Assembly: GCA_029821875.1 (NCBI GenBank)
Contig: JALGXW010000032.1
Location: 1-55,586, forward strand
Direction: 5' to 3'
Length of the DNA: 55,586 nt
Source: Candidatus Hebobacterum abditum
GTDB taxonomy: Bacteria; Armatimonadota; Hebobacteria; Hebobacterales; Hebobacteraceae
Part shown: positions 26,337 through 34,756 of the stretch, in pieces
Numbering within the stretch: position 1 is the stretch's first letter
Layout: each line of letters opens with the position of its first letter
Notes under the pieces: model-generated
Seen by the model: only the letters and a program-made list of their open reading frames with translations
The model's database searches: none
What the model was told of the DNA's origin: nothing
Made by a program: the position numbers and the translations under genes

Positions 26337-27461
26337 ATGACATCATCGCAGCCAGAGTATCGAGTTGCCGTGGTGGGGGCTCGGGCCGTCGGACGGGAGA
26401 TGATCCGGGTTCTCCGCCAGCGAAGATTCCCGGCGGCCAGTCTTCGTGTCTTCGCTACGCGCGAGCGCGACATAAGCGTCGACGGCGAGACCTACCACGT
26501 AGACGTCATCAGCGAAGATGCCTTCGACGACATCGATGTCGCCTTCTTCGCCGGGGGCGACAAGCGCGAGGGGCACTTCGGACCCGTTGCGGCCGGACGT
26601 GGGACGGTCGTTATCGACAATGCCGATGCCTTCCGGCTCGACCCGGACGTGCCTCTGGTGGTCCCAGAAGTCAACCCAGATGCTCTGCGGGAGCACCGAA
26701 ACCTCATCGCCAACCCGAACTGCTCTACGATCCAGTTCGTAGTTGCTCTCAAGCCCCTTCACGATGCAGCCCGCCTCAAGCGGGCCGTCGTCGCGACATA
26801 TCAGTCGGTCTCGGGCAGCGGCACCTCTCCGGCGGGCAGCGATCCTGTTGACGCGCTGCGACAGGAGATGGTGATCCTGTGCGAGCGTCTCTGCCAGGCG
26901 GCTGACAGCGGACTACCCGAGGAACGCTTGCACCTGATCATCCGCTCGGCGCAGGAGTGCACGGGCGAGCTGTGCACAGATCCGACGCTCTTCCCCCATC
27001 CTATCGCCGGCAACGTGATCCCTCACATCGCCAGCTTCCGCGAGGACGGCTACTCGAAGGAAGAGATGAAGCTCACCAGGGAGACCCAGAAGATCCTAGC
27101 GGAGCCAGAGCTCAAGATCACATCCACCACCGTGCGTGTCCCCGTGTTCAACTGCCACGCCGAAGCAGTCAACCTCGAGTTCGAGCGGCCGCTGTCCCCT
27201 GAGCGCGCCCGTGAGATCCTTGCCGCTTCTCCAGGCCTCGTTGTTCTCGACGATCCGGAGGCCGCCCGATACCCGACGCCACTCGAGTGCTCCGGCACCG
27301 ACGAAGTCTTCGTTGGGCGAATTCGGCGCGATGATACGGTCCCACATGGGCTGAACCTGTGGGTAGTAGCCGACAACCTGCGGAAGGGGGCGGCGCTCAA
27401 CGCGATCCAGATCGCTGAGAAGATGATGGAGATGGGATTGCTGTCACCGAAAGCCAAGTGA
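26337..27461 (+). CDS. asd: Aspartate-semialdehyde dehydrogenase
   Basis: The 374-residue enzyme reduces aspartyl phosphate to the semialdehyde for lysine, methionine and threonine. The nucleophile is Cys129 in NPNCST; QSVSGSGTSPAG and the substrate-binding RVPVFNCHAEAVNLEF are present, and NLWVVADNLRKGAA closes the C-terminal NADPH domain. ATG 26337 gives the usual short lead to the first strand; a start at 26280 would sit on the promoter. Next gene lysC begins 13 bases later. Confidence 0.93.
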   Translation: MTSSQPEYRVAVVGARAVGREMIRVLRQRRFPAASLRVFATRERDISVDGETYHVDVISEDAFDDIDVAFFAGGDKREGHFGPVAAGRGTVVIDNADAFRLDPDVPLVVPEVNPDALREHRNLIANPNCSTIQFVVALKPLHDAARLKRAVVATYQSVSGSGTSPAGSDPVDALRQEMVILCERLCQAADSGLPEERLHLIIRSAQECTGELCTDPTLFPHPIAGNVIPHIASFREDGYSKEEMKLTRETQKILAEPELKITSTTVRVPVFNCHAEAVNLEFERPLSPERAREILAASPGLVVLDDPEAARYPTPLECSGTDEVFVGRIRRDDTVPHGLNLWVVADNLRKGAALNAIQIAEKMMEMGLLSPKAK

Positions 27462-27473
27462 GGTCCGCGCGCA

Positions 27474-28724
27474 ATGAGGGTCGTAGTTCAGAAATTCGGC
27501 GGCACGTGTGTCGAGTCTGAAGCGAACCAGCTCATCGCGGCAGAGCGCATTATGGAGGCCCGCGACCGGGGGCTTTACCCGGTCGTCGTCGTGTCCGCAA
27601 TGGGCAGGCAGGGGCAGCCGTACTCGACCGCTGAGTTGGTGAGCACCGTTCGACGTATCCATCCAGACATCGATCCCCGCGAGCTCGACTTGCTCATGTC
27701 GTGCGGCGAGATCATCTCCACCGTCGCGATGGCTCATCTCCTGAGCACGAAGGGCTACGAGACCATCGCCCTAAGCGGCGGACAGGCCGGCCTTATCACT
27801 GACGGCTTCTTTGGCCACGCTCGCATCGTGCGAATCGAGCCGAGGCCGCTTCTCTCTGCGCTCCAGGAAGGGCGCATGGTCTTCGTCGCCGGCTTCCAGG
27901 GCAACACGGAGGATCATCAGATAACGACGTTGGGCGCTGGCGGGAGCGACTACACGGCCGTTGCGCTGACGCGTGTGATCCAGGACACTCCCCGCCTCCC
28001 GTTCGGGGACGACCTGGACGTGGAGCCTCTCCAGATGTACAAAGACGTGGATGGAATCATGACGGCGAATCCGACGAGCCTGGAGGAGGGACATAGTCCG
28101 CAGACATTGCCGCAGCTGACATACGACGAGTGTGTATCCATGTCGCGCCTCGGCGCGGAGGTGCTTCAGCAGCAGGCCGCGGAGATGGCGCGGAAGTACG
28201 GGATCCCGCTCGCCGTCCGCAACTTCCTCGCCGCCGACGGCCCCGGGACCGAGGTAGGTGTTGCCGGCGGCAGCAAGGACGGGCGTGCAACGGCCATCGT
28301 GGATCAGCCCAAGCTGCTGGTGTTCGATGTCGAATGCGACAGCCTCCGGCTCCCACTGCAGATAGCCGAGCGCCTGGAGCGGGCGCGCTTGACCTTCTTC
28401 CAGGTATCCTCTGGGGAAGCTGCCTCGAGGTTCGCCGTAAGGCCGCTGAAGTATCGCGACGTGGAGGCCACCGTCGGCGACACACTGGCCACGCACGGCA
28501 CGGTTGCGGAGATCAACGCGAGCGACTTCGCCCTCGTTTCCGTCGTCGGCGAGACGCTGCGCGAACGGCTCGACTCCTGGCGCCAGCAGGCGGAGCGTGT
28601 CCTCGCCGACAACAGCCTAACAGTTCACGGCAGCGCCGAAGGCGAGATCAGCTTGTCCTTCCTGGTGCCTGAGGAAGAGCGCAAGAAGGCCGTGAGTTGT
28701 CTTCATCAGGCACTCGTTCTGTAG
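27474..28724 (+). CDS. lysC: Aspartate kinase
   Basis: The 416-residue kinase commits aspartate to the lysine/threonine family. KFGGT is at residues 7-11, followed by MSCGEIIS, TLGAGGSDYTAVAL and YKDVDGIMTANP, then a C-terminal regulatory half (about 275-410) with ACT-like strands (VVGETLRERLD). It probably senses an end product, but its identity cannot be read. ATG 27474 after a modest AGG. Confidence 0.93.
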   Translation: MRVVVQKFGGTCVESEANQLIAAERIMEARDRGLYPVVVVSAMGRQGQPYSTAELVSTVRRIHPDIDPRELDLLMSCGEIISTVAMAHLLSTKGYETIALSGGQAGLITDGFFGHARIVRIEPRPLLSALQEGRMVFVAGFQGNTEDHQITTLGAGGSDYTAVALTRVIQDTPRLPFGDDLDVEPLQMYKDVDGIMTANPTSLEEGHSPQTLPQLTYDECVSMSRLGAEVLQQQAAEMARKYGIPLAVRNFLAADGPGTEVGVAGGSKDGRATAIVDQPKLLVFDVECDSLRLPLQIAERLERARLTFFQVSSGEAASRFAVRPLKYRDVEATVGDTLATHGTVAEINASDFALVSVVGETLRERLDSWRQQAERVLADNSLTVHGSAEGEISLSFLVPEEERKKAVSCLHQALVL

Positions 28725-28749
28725 ACTGGCACAACTAAGGAGATAGCGC

Positions 28750-29631
28750 GTGGCCCTGGAGGTCGAAGGCGTCTTTGCACCCAATGTCACCCCATTCTCT
28801 GCGCACTCAGTGGATGAGGCAGGCCTGCGCCGAGTACTCGACTACCTGATTGACAGCAAGATCAGCGGGCTGGTGCCCTGTGGTACCACCGGCGAGTCTG
28901 CCACCCTCAGCCACGAAGAACACAGACGCGTGGTCGAACTCACGATACAGCACACCTCGGGCCGCGTGCCAGTCATCGCCGGGGCTGGCTCCAACAGCAC
29001 CCACGAGGCCACCGAACTGGTGAAGCACGCGGAAGGCGCCGGGGCCGACGGCGTGCTTGTCATCTGTCCCTACTACAACCGGCCGACGCAGGCGGGGCTC
29101 ATCAGGCATTTCACGGCCGTGGCAGAGGCCACCTCCCTTCCGCTCATCATGTACAACATCCCCAAACGCACGGGTGTGAACATGGACGCGGATACGGCCG
29201 TCCAGCTTTCCCGAATTCCCAACATCGTCGCCACGAAGGAGGCCAGCGGCGATCTGCTGCAGGTAGCCGACATCATACGTGAGGCCGATCCAGAGTTCGC
29301 AGTGCTGAGCGGCGACGGTAATCTGACGTTCTCGATCTGCTGCCTTGGCGGGGTCGGAGGGATCCTCGCCGATGCGCACGTTCTGCCGGGCGAGTGGCTT
29401 CGGATGGTGAGTCTAGTCGCGGAGGGCAAGGTCGCCGAGGCGAGGGAGATCCACTACAGTCTCCTGCCGGTGGCCCGCGCCCTGTTCCTTGAGACGAATC
29501 CGGCTCCCGCGAAGGCCGCTCTCGAGATGATGGGCATCTGCTCGAGTGAGGTACGGCTGCCACTGCTGCCGGCGACAGACTCCTGCCGCGGAGCCCTACG
29601 AGAGGAGCTCAATAAGGTTGGCGTCGTCTAA
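28750..29631 (+). CDS. dapA: 4-hydroxy-tetrahydrodipicolinate synthase
   Basis: The 293-residue aldolase condenses pyruvate with aspartate semialdehyde. It shows GTTGES, the active-site Tyr135 in YNIPKRTG, Schiff-base Lys163 in VATKEASGD and the GVGGILADA turn. GTG 28750 follows AAGGAGA. Third gene of asd-lysC-dapA; dapB or dapL is not in the window. Its last 14 bases overlap the start of the uracil-DNA glycosylase gene. Confidence 0.95.
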   Translation: MALEVEGVFAPNVTPFSAHSVDEAGLRRVLDYLIDSKISGLVPCGTTGESATLSHEEHRRVVELTIQHTSGRVPVIAGAGSNSTHEATELVKHAEGAGADGVLVICPYYNRPTQAGLIRHFTAVAEATSLPLIMYNIPKRTGVNMDADTAVQLSRIPNIVATKEASGDLLQVADIIREADPEFAVLSGDGNLTFSICCLGGVGGILADAHVLPGEWLRMVSLVAEGKVAEAREIHYSLLPVARALFLETNPAPAKAALEMMGICSSEVRLPLLPATDSCRGALREELNKVGVV

Positions 29632-30226
29632 CGGGAAGCAGGCGCTGGAACAGGTTCACACAGACGTCCACTCGTGCCGCCTCTGCCCTCTCTGCCGAAG
29701 TCGCACCAAGGCAGTCCCGGGCGAGGGCGCCGTCGATGCTCGGATTATGTTCGTGGGCGAGGCGCCGGGGTCTGATGAGGATCGCCAGGGGCGTCCTTTT
29801 GTGGGCGCTGCAGGCCGAGTGTTGACCGACCAGCTCAAGAAGGTGGGCATCGACCGGCGCCAGGTGTTCATCACCAATGTCGTCAAGTGCCGGCCGGAGG
29901 GAAACCGCGATCCGGAGGCGGCGGAGATCGAGGCCTGCCGCGACCACCTTCTCACACAGATAGCCATCATCAACCCGAAGGTCATCTGCACGCTGGGACG
30001 ATTCGCGGCGAGGACGCTCATCGACAACGGCATCTCGATCAGCCGTGAGCACGGCAAAGCGCGACGCATCAGCGGCATCCTCTACCTGCCCATCTACCAT
30101 CCGGCGGCGGCGCTGCATCAGGCACGACTCATCGACTCGCTGGAGAGCGACTTCCGCAAACTGAGATCAGTCCTGGAGGAAGAGCTGGGGACTGCCACCT
30201 CTCCTCAAGCCGCGAGCGATGCCTGA
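29618..30226 (+). CDS. Type-4 (iron-sulfur) uracil-DNA glycosylase
   Basis: The 202-residue protein matches family 4 UDG, which removes uracil from DNA. It has CRLCPLCRSRT near residues 20-30, FVGEAPGSDEDRQGRPFVGAAG, VVKCRPEGNRDP followed by a Cys in EIEACR (iron-sulfur ligands), and YHPAAALHQ, where His replaces the role of the classical motif. TTG 29618 sits inside the end of dapA, about 10 bases after AGAGGAG, and gives the normal family length. The longer upstream frame reads through dapA in another frame and is unlikely. Confidence 0.9.
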   Translation: MASSNGKQALEQVHTDVHSCRLCPLCRSRTKAVPGEGAVDARIMFVGEAPGSDEDRQGRPFVGAAGRVLTDQLKKVGIDRRQVFITNVVKCRPEGNRDPEAAEIEACRDHLLTQIAIINPKVICTLGRFAARTLIDNGISISREHGKARRISGILYLPIYHPAAALHQARLIDSLESDFRKLRSVLEEELGTATSPQAASDA

Positions 30227-31007
30227 TCGGGCAGCTTTGAACCTGGCGACGCTTGGCCCGCTTACACTCGAGCAGAAGCTCTACGCGGCCGTGACGGCCG
30301 GGTTTGGGGCCGTCGGACTCAGGGCGAGCGATCTGGAGGAGCCTGAAGAGCGGGGCCGGGAGGAGCTTCGCCTGAGCGAGTTGGGGGTGGCCGAGCTGGA
30401 GGGTGTCGAGGGCTGGATGGGTCCGAGCCGTACCGCTCGCAGCCTCGCCATCGTCCGAGCAGAACACGTCTTCGCCATCGCGGCCGATGTCGGCGCCGCC
30501 GTTGTCATTGCCTGGCCCTCTGAAGACCCTGTGGGGCCCTTGGCGGCAGCCACCCACTTCGCCGATCTGTGCCGCGCGGCCGAGCCGTTCGGGATTCGGG
30601 TCGGACTGGAGTTCCTTGGCCATTCTTCTACGGTGAAGGACCTCTCCTCCGCGTGGCGCATCGTAGAGATGGCGGAGATGGCCAACGGCGGGGTCGTGAT
30701 CGACACCTTTCACTTCCACCGCGGGGGCTCCAGTCCGGGAATGGTAGACCCGATCCCGGCCGACAGGATATTCCTGGTGCAGGTGAGCGACGCACCCGAC
30801 CTGCCCCTGCGCGAGCTCGAAGACAAGCACCGGCTGTACCCAGGCACGGGTGCTCTTGCCCTGGAGCAGATCATGGCAGCCGTGCGGGCGAAAGGCTACC
30901 TTGGCCACTACTCGCTCGAGCTGCACAATGAGGAGTACTGGGGAGAGGACCCAGTAGTTGTCGCTGCTGAAGGCCTCCGGTCCATGCGGCGACTGGATAT
31001 CATATGA
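30219..31007 (+). CDS. Xylose-isomerase-like TIM-barrel (sugar phosphate isomerase/epimerase family)
   Basis: The 262-residue protein is an AP-endonuclease-2/xylose-isomerase-like barrel. Candidate metal residues are the Glu in GLEFLGHS, Asp/His in VIDTFHFHRGG, His in the QVSDAPD...DKHRLYPGTG stretch and Glu in SLELHNEEYWG, a pattern of inosose- and hydroxypyruvate-isomerase relatives. The substrate is unknown. ATG 30219 overlaps the UDG stop. An alternative DNA-repair role because of its neighbour UDG is unlikely, as the sequence fits the sugar branch. Confidence 0.8.
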   Translation: MPDRAALNLATLGPLTLEQKLYAAVTAGFGAVGLRASDLEEPEERGREELRLSELGVAELEGVEGWMGPSRTARSLAIVRAEHVFAIAADVGAAVVIAWPSEDPVGPLAAATHFADLCRAAEPFGIRVGLEFLGHSSTVKDLSSAWRIVEMAEMANGGVVIDTFHFHRGGSSPGMVDPIPADRIFLVQVSDAPDLPLRELEDKHRLYPGTGALALEQIMAAVRAKGYLGHYSLELHNEEYWGEDPVVVAAEGLRSMRRLDII

Positions 31008-31021
31008 GGAGGATCGACACG

Positions 31022-31678
31022 ATGAAGAAGCAAGTGCTCGCGGAGCTGAAACCCATCTGTGACAAGATACGAACGCAGTTCGATGCAAAGGACTCGGCCA
31101 GGGAGAAGGCGCTCACCAGATCGCGAGAGGTGATACGCAACAGCGCGAACGCAATCCGCGCCGTGCACCGGGCCGAGTATGAAGAGGCGAAATCCCTGAT
31201 GGCAGCGAGCGCGCAGCTCCTTGCCGAGGTCGACGAGGCGCTGAATGGGCATCCTGGCATCTACCACGCTGGCTTCGTGCACGACGCCCAGAAGGAGCAC
31301 GCCGAGGCCCACCAGACCTATGCTCTCATCCGTGGGGAGCCGCTCCCTGATCCCGACGACCTCGGAGTGGGCTATCCAGCATACCTGAACGCGCTCGGCG
31401 AAGCCGTCGGCGAGCTGCGACGATATGCCCTGGACCGCGTGCGCCACAACGAGAGCGGGTGGGGAGAAGGCGTGCTGGCGTCCATGGACGAGATCTACTA
31501 CGCGATGGTCTCCTTCGATTACCCGACCGCGATATCGGGCGGCCTCAAGCGCACGGCCGATGTCACTCGTTCCCTGATCGAGCGCACCCGCGGCGATATC
31601 ACGAATGCCACCCGCCAGCAACGCCTCGAATCCGCTCTCGCGGAGCTGGAAGCGCGGTTGAAGGTCGTGCCACAGTAG
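31022..31678 (+). CDS. Translin-family protein
   Basis: The 218-residue all-helical protein fits the translin/TRAX family. Signatures are LTRSREVIRNSANAIRAVHR (residues 31-50), QKEHAEA (90-96), GVGYPAYLNALGEAVGELRR (115-134) and ASMDEIYYAM...YPTAISGGLKRTADVTRSLIERTRGD. TRAX-type catalytic acids appear conserved as Glu92/Glu95 (ExxE) and Asp156, so RNase activity is plausible. ATG 31022 is eight bases after GAGGAGG; ATG 31004, overlapping the previous stop, would add six residues. Eukaryotic translin-TRAX is the C3PO RNase; archaeal homologues are known and bacterial ones are fewer. Confidence 0.82.
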   Translation: MKKQVLAELKPICDKIRTQFDAKDSAREKALTRSREVIRNSANAIRAVHRAEYEEAKSLMAASAQLLAEVDEALNGHPGIYHAGFVHDAQKEHAEAHQTYALIRGEPLPDPDDLGVGYPAYLNALGEAVGELRRYALDRVRHNESGWGEGVLASMDEIYYAMVSFDYPTAISGGLKRTADVTRSLIERTRGDITNATRQQRLESALAELEARLKVVPQ

Positions 31679-31726
31679 ACGACCGAGATCAAGGGCACTC
31701 CCCTCAAAGAGGACTGAGAGGCGCTG

Positions 31727-31864
31727 ATGGCGGCGCCAGAGAGTGGCCGCGAACAGTGCCACGAACCGGTATACTCTCGCATGGCGGCTGAGTTAGCTCT
31801 GGCAGGGCAGCGGCGGGCGGCGAGGAAGTGGGCGGAGAAGCGAGGCGGGGGGACAGACATCTAG
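31727..31864 (+). CDS. Possible small basic protein, 45 residues
   Basis: A short open frame starting at ATG 31727 after a GA-rich stretch (AAGAGGACTGAGAGG). The product is basic, alanine-rich and predicted helical in its second half (RMAAELALAGQRRAARKWAEKRG). It lies in the 209-base gap after the translin gene and ends 23 bases before the next start. No family recognised; it may be random. Confidence 0.3.
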   Translation: MAAPESGREQCHEPVYSRMAAELALAGQRRAARKWAEKRGGGTDI

Positions 31865-31887
31865 CCGGCCGAGGGGGAGGATCTCAG

Positions 31888-32427
31888 ATGAAGCTCAGTC
31901 CGACGGTTGCTCTTGTAGTGTGCGTGGTCGCGTTGCTCGGCAGCGCCGGGCATACGGCTGAGGAGCCATCCCCGGAAGCGTCCATGTCGGTATTCAGTGA
32001 GAGCGGCATGGAAGGGTTGCGGGAGGTTAGGGTAGTCGTCGCGGAGATCGACGACCGTCTCGAACATAGACTCAATATGTCCGATCAGAAAGTGATGTGC
32101 TGCGTTGAACGCTACCTTCGCGAGATTCCCGGATTGACAGTGTCCGACTCCTCCTCAGCGTATGTCTACGTCGCAATCACTGGATTTGCACACGATGGAC
32201 CTACTGGCCACGTGAGGCTGGATCTCGTGCAACGGGCGTATGTTCACAGGTCCCATCCTGGTAGTGGGGAGAAGGTCCTCGTAGTCCCCGCGGCGACGTG
32301 GAGCGGAGGAAGGGTATTCACCCAACCGGGGATGGTTGGTAATACGATGATGATGGTGGCACTTAGGACGACGCTCGACGAGTTCCAGAACGAGTACCTG
32401 AAGGCCAACCCGGACGTGAAGGCGTAG
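31888..32427 (+). CDS. Hypothetical secreted protein, 179 residues
   Basis: I do not recognise the family. An N-terminal signal peptide (LSPTVALVVCVVALLGSAGHTA) is clear. The mature part is a small alpha/beta domain: EVRVVVAEIDDRL, an amphipathic helix (DQKVMCCVERYLREIPGL), then strands (AYVYVAITGFAHDG, HVRLDLVQRAYV, EKVLVVPAATWS). The pattern recalls small periplasmic lipoprotein-like domains, but two cysteines in MCCV are not a lipobox. ATG 31888 follows GGGGGAGG. Ten bases ahead of the next membrane-protein gene, so likely a functional pair. Confidence 0.65.
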   Translation: MKLSPTVALVVCVVALLGSAGHTAEEPSPEASMSVFSESGMEGLREVRVVVAEIDDRLEHRLNMSDQKVMCCVERYLREIPGLTVSDSSSAYVYVAITGFAHDGPTGHVRLDLVQRAYVHRSHPGSGEKVLVVPAATWSGGRVFTQPGMVGNTMMMVALRTTLDEFQNEYLKANPDVKA

Positions 32428-32436
32428 AGGGAAGCG

Positions 32437-33273
32437 ATGAAACGAGTTCTCCGACGTGTGGGTGGGTTCCTGCGCTGGCTGGGTGTGGTGACCGTCATTG
32501 CGATCGCCGGGTTTGCCCTAGCAGTCGCGGCTGTTACGTTCCTGGTCATCGTGTGGCCGGAGGTGACTCAGAACGCCGGGGACGCTATGGTCTATGTCAG
32601 CCTGGCTGGTGTCGTTGTTGCGCTACTAGTAGGCGCGGGGATAGTCTACTTCGCTTATGTCCAGCGCGTTCAGCAGAAGTTCATGCTGGAGCTGGCGGTA
32701 GTGCCAGTCATGTCAGCATACGTGGCACCCACTGATACACGTGGGGGCCAATGGGTGCAAGACCTGCAGGTACAGAACGTTGGGAATGGGCCGGCGATGG
32801 ACCTGGACGCGACACTATATGGGCGCATCGGCGAGGAATACCGATCCAGGCACGTCGTCCTCCCAACGCGCAGGCACATCGAGAAGGGCGGCGCGGAAGT
32901 CATCTACGACACGGGCGTGGAGAAGCAGGAACATAATCCGCTACGAGGGGTCCTCGACGTGTGGATACTGCACTACGCGGACCTGAACGGGAACCACTGG
33001 CACTCGTGGTGCAACTGGGACCCTGAAGAGGACAGACATGTGCCGACGGGAACCTTCGTCTTCCGCTCGAGACTCGATACGCCGTCTTGGATAGGCCAGC
33101 ACTGTGAGCGCTGCGTCGACCTGGGATGGGAAACCAGGGGCGGCCTCCGCGAGCATCTCGACGTCCCCGCCCATATTGTTGATATGGAGCGGTTCAGGCG
33201 TAGGGTCATGGAACTCGAGGAGGACCTTGAGCGTGGGGCCGCAGACGCCACGGAGGAGGCGAGGGATGAGTGA
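32437..33273 (+). CDS. Hypothetical two-helix membrane protein, 278 residues
   Basis: Two hydrophobic helices near the N-terminus (about residues 15-40, VVTVIAIAGFALAVAAVTFLVIV, and 52-75, VSLAGVVVALLVGAGIVYFAYV) anchor a soluble domain. That domain (about 85-235) has alternating strands and a tryptophan/cysteine-rich section, HYADLNGNHWHSWCNWDPEED, and ends with a charged coiled-coil-like helix. The layout (membrane hairpin plus beta-sandwich) recalls small sensor proteins of unknown role, but no family is recognised. ATG 32437 follows AGGGAAG. Overlaps the next small gene by GTGA. Confidence 0.65.
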   Translation: MKRVLRRVGGFLRWLGVVTVIAIAGFALAVAAVTFLVIVWPEVTQNAGDAMVYVSLAGVVVALLVGAGIVYFAYVQRVQQKFMLELAVVPVMSAYVAPTDTRGGQWVQDLQVQNVGNGPAMDLDATLYGRIGEEYRSRHVVLPTRRHIEKGGAEVIYDTGVEKQEHNPLRGVLDVWILHYADLNGNHWHSWCNWDPEEDRHVPTGTFVFRSRLDTPSWIGQHCERCVDLGWETRGGLREHLDVPAHIVDMERFRRRVMELEEDLERGAADATEEARDE

Positions 33274-33521
33274 GCAGGGGCAGGCCGGGACCCAATGAGA
33301 CACTGGCGCCGGTACTCGAAGGTGCTGTTCGCGATCCTGGCGGCGGCCGTCCTGCGGTGAAGGGGGAGCGGCCGACATGGCAAGTCGCCCTGATCGGAAT
33401 GCTCGTCGGGCTAGCGATCGCCGTCGAGCTGGCTAATCGGTGGATCACGGTCGCCCTCTGCATCGCCGTCGGCGGGGTGATCGGGGCCGTGATCGGATCG
33501 ATCCGGAGCAGGAGGCGCTGA
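33270..33521 (+). CDS. Small membrane protein, 83 residues
   Basis: Starts at GTG 33270, overlapping the stop of the previous gene, or possibly at GTG 33357, which gives a 54-residue product. The last 50 residues hold two hydrophobic helices (WQVALIGMLVGLAIAVEL and ITVALCIAVGGVIGAVIGSI) and end SIRSRRR, a positive-inside tail. The first 30 residues are proline- and glycine-rich and may not be translated. Probably belongs with the two upstream genes. Function unknown. Confidence 0.45.
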   Translation: MSRGRPGPNETLAPVLEGAVRDPGGGRPAVKGERPTWQVALIGMLVGLAIAVELANRWITVALCIAVGGVIGAVIGSIRSRRR

Positions 33522-33551
33522 TTGCAGTTCCAAGAATCCCTGTGCTATAAT
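33522..33551 (+). promoter_or_regulatory. Extended -10 promoter for trpS, near-leaderless
   Basis: TTGCAG at 33522-33527 and TATAAT at 33546-33551, 18 bases apart, with TGC directly before the -10. Only ten bases separate the -10 from the trpS ATG, so the predicted mRNA starts about four bases before the start codon. Confidence 0.75.
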
Positions 33552-33561
33552 CCCGAGCACC

Positions 33562-34551
33562 ATGTCCCAACAGAAGAAGAAAGTCATATTCAGCGCCATG
33601 CAGGTCACCGGGAGACTCCATCTCGGCAACCTGGAGGGCGCTCTCCGCAACTGGGTGCGACTGCAGGACGACTACGAGCTCTATGCGGGCATAGTGGATC
33701 TGCACTCCCTCACGACCTCCTACGAGGACACGGGGGAGATCCTTGAGAATGTCCGTCAAGCGGCCGTCGACTACCTGGCGGCGGGGCTGGACCCGGAGCA
33801 GACAGCTATCGTCGTCCAGTCATGGGTGCCGGCCCATTGTGAGCTGCACGCGCTCCTCTCCATGATAACGCCAGTCGGCTGGCTGGAGCGGGTCCCAACC
33901 TACAAGGAGAAGCGAGAGCAGCTTCACATCGCTTCTCCCTCATACGGCTTGCTCGGCTATCCGGTGTTGATGGCCGCCGACATCCTGGTGTATCGGGGCG
34001 AGGTTGTGCCCGTGGGACGCGATCAGGAACCCCATCTCGAACTGACGCGGGAGATAGCGCGTCGCTTCAACCACCTCTACGGGCAGACATTCCCAGAGCC
34101 GCAGTCACTTCTCACTGAGTTTGCCGTGCTGCCTGGCCTGGATGGCCGTAAGATGAGCAAGTCCTACGGCAACTGCATCTACCTCTCAGACAGCCCGGAC
34201 GAGGTGCGGGAGAAGGTCCGCACCATGTTCACCGACCCGAAGAAGATCAGGAAGGCCGACCCCGGTCACCCCGACGAATGCCCAGTGTACGCCTATCACG
34301 TCGCCTATGCGCCCGAGAGCGCGGAAGAGACAAAGCGCGCCTGCGAGGCCGGAGAACTGGGCTGCGTGGCCCATAAGAAGGATCTCGGCGACATCCTGAC
34401 AGAGGCGCTCACACCTCTCTGGGAGCGGCGCGAGGCGCTGATCGCCGATCCTGGCTACGTAGATGGGGTCCTGCAAAAAGGCGCGCAGCGAGCTTGTGAG
34501 AAGACCGACGAAACCATGGAACTCGTCTGGCGGGCAATGAAGCTTCGGTAG
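33562..34551 (+). CDS. trpS: Tryptophanyl-tRNA synthetase
   Basis: The 329-residue class I synthetase has the HIGH-like GRLHLGNLEG close to the N-terminus and KMSKSYGN near residue 197; VPVGRDQEPHLELTREIARRFN is typical of bacterial TrpRS. ATG 33562 is fixed by the family start (KVIFSAMQVTGRLHLGN). There is no Shine-Dalgarno sequence, and the promoter lies only ten bases upstream, so translation is probably leaderless. Confidence 0.96.
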   Translation: MSQQKKKVIFSAMQVTGRLHLGNLEGALRNWVRLQDDYELYAGIVDLHSLTTSYEDTGEILENVRQAAVDYLAAGLDPEQTAIVVQSWVPAHCELHALLSMITPVGWLERVPTYKEKREQLHIASPSYGLLGYPVLMAADILVYRGEVVPVGRDQEPHLELTREIARRFNHLYGQTFPEPQSLLTEFAVLPGLDGRKMSKSYGNCIYLSDSPDEVREKVRTMFTDPKKIRKADPGHPDECPVYAYHVAYAPESAEETKRACEAGELGCVAHKKDLGDILTEALTPLWERREALIADPGYVDGVLQKGAQRACEKTDETMELVWRAMKLR

Positions 34552-34756
34552 CACTACCAGCGGGCCTCCGGGAACCGGGGCGGGAAGTCGCCTGCTTGCG
34601 AACATATCAGTAGGACCAACCCGAAATAGCGCTGGTTCAGCGCTTGCTGGACAGTCGGCCCCGGATGAGGCATACTTAGCCGGGACAAGTAGCATCCATA
34701 TGGAAGTGCCACCACTCTAGGACCACACACCACCAATCGCGGCTTCGGAGGCGGTA

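Noticed and set aside
31679-31887. tRNA or small RNA in the gap after the translin gene
   Set aside because: No cloverleaf, T-loop or terminator seen; only a weak short open frame.
34552-34756. RNA gene or promoter in the trpS-scpA gap
   Set aside because: No tRNA fold, T-box or convincing -35/-10 pair could be found; left unannotated.
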